DNA of 42,990 nt from Myxococcales bacterium (GTDB taxonomy: Bacteria; Myxococcota_A; Bradymonadia; UBA4248), in the NCBI GenBank assembly GCA_004554395.1, contig SFMP01000143.1, forward strand, positions 1-42,990. The letters are read 5' to 3'. Shown here piece by piece: positions 42,835 to 42,990 of the stretch. Each line of letters begins with the position of its first letter. The stretch's first letter is position 1. Below the pieces are notes generated by a model. The model made no database searches, was not told the origin of the DNA, and saw only the letters and a program-made list of their open reading frames with translations. A program made the translations under genes and the position numbers.

Positions 42835-42990
42835 GCGGGCGTCATTTCCCCCTCGCATGTCATAAACGCCCGCCTGTGCGGGCGTTTTTTCTTCGCGCTA
42901 AATCCTTGACGCCCGCTTTGCGGGCGTCATTTCCCCCTCGCATGTCATAAACGCCCGCCTGTGCGGGCGTTTTTTCTTCGCGCTAAATCC
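42835..42990 (+). repeat. Direct repeat carrying a terminator, cut by window end
   Basis: A 71-base sequence at 42835-42905 recurs at 42920-42990. Each copy has the block CGGGCGTCATTTCCCCCTCG and the hairpin described separately. The reverse complement of this block is also seen at about 24177-24198. Confidence 0.92.
42865..42890 (+). terminator. Rho-independent terminator (copy 1; copy 2 at 42950-42975)
   Basis: AACGCCCGC (42865-42873) and GCGGGCGTT (42878-42886), loop CTGT, six T. It ends the third kinase gene; the second copy repeats it 85 bases on. Confidence 0.9.

Overview
The window looks like chromosome from a Myxococcota/Bradymonadota-type (former deltaproteobacterial) bacterium. This is an inference from three Ser/Thr protein kinases in 43 kb (one with the 'H-x-D-x-SPxN' catalytic loop common in Myxococcota), a receiver/PATAN protein, several lipoproteins with low-complexity linkers, and an F0 gene cluster (atpZ-atpI-atpB-atpE) that is not followed by F1 genes. 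Composition is moderate GC with heavy TCG/GCG/GAT codon use. The Z1 gene at the left edge is clearly more AT-rich.

Layout. 1-5537: the end of a Z1-helicase / PD-(D/E)XK / AIPR module, a known type of anti-phage or restriction-linked gene set, cut by the window edge. 5898-9194: two tandem Ser/Thr kinases, convergent with a receiver-PATAN protein (9191-11359, minus). 11437-12893: a Pin/Mpi-type serine recombinase beside two 30-bp direct repeats; an Rpn-family nuclease gene is cut off exactly at the second repeat. 13226-19724 (minus): a YtcJ-like amidohydrolase and, upstream, a three-gene maltose-type ABC operon in which the binding protein and the MalF-type permease form one polypeptide. 20139-31403: SSS symporter, metallophosphatase lipoprotein, a Cys-rich-segment lipoprotein, an M50B peptidase, a repeat-fold protein, nadC with a repeat-bearing lipoprotein, and an OYE-type oxidoreductase, which overlaps an SDR (31391-32206). 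32575-33693: a leaderless triple-SH3/NlpC-P60 protein behind an excellent sigma-70 promoter. 33802-35981: atpZ-atpI-atpB-atpE, closed by a strong terminator. 36311-37243: a full-length Rpn nuclease. 37599-41177: a very large kinase-like protein with a huge C-terminal extracytoplasmic part whose 3' end is frameshifted by a 53-bp tandem duplication. 41371-42822: a third Ser/Thr kinase.

The most striking unlisted signal is a family of 29 intergenic hairpins in six arrays. All share one plan: outer stem, one unpaired G, TATT, inner stem-loop, AATA, outer stem'. Both stems change by compensatory substitution while the bulged G and the TATT/AATA core stay fixed, so the fold itself appears to be selected. 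One further member with TATG/CATA is followed by a T-run and should act as a terminator. The second main signal is the pair of Rpn loci, both with recombination scars: one is cut at a direct repeat next to a recombinase gene, and the other is followed by a displaced piece of its own coding sequence.
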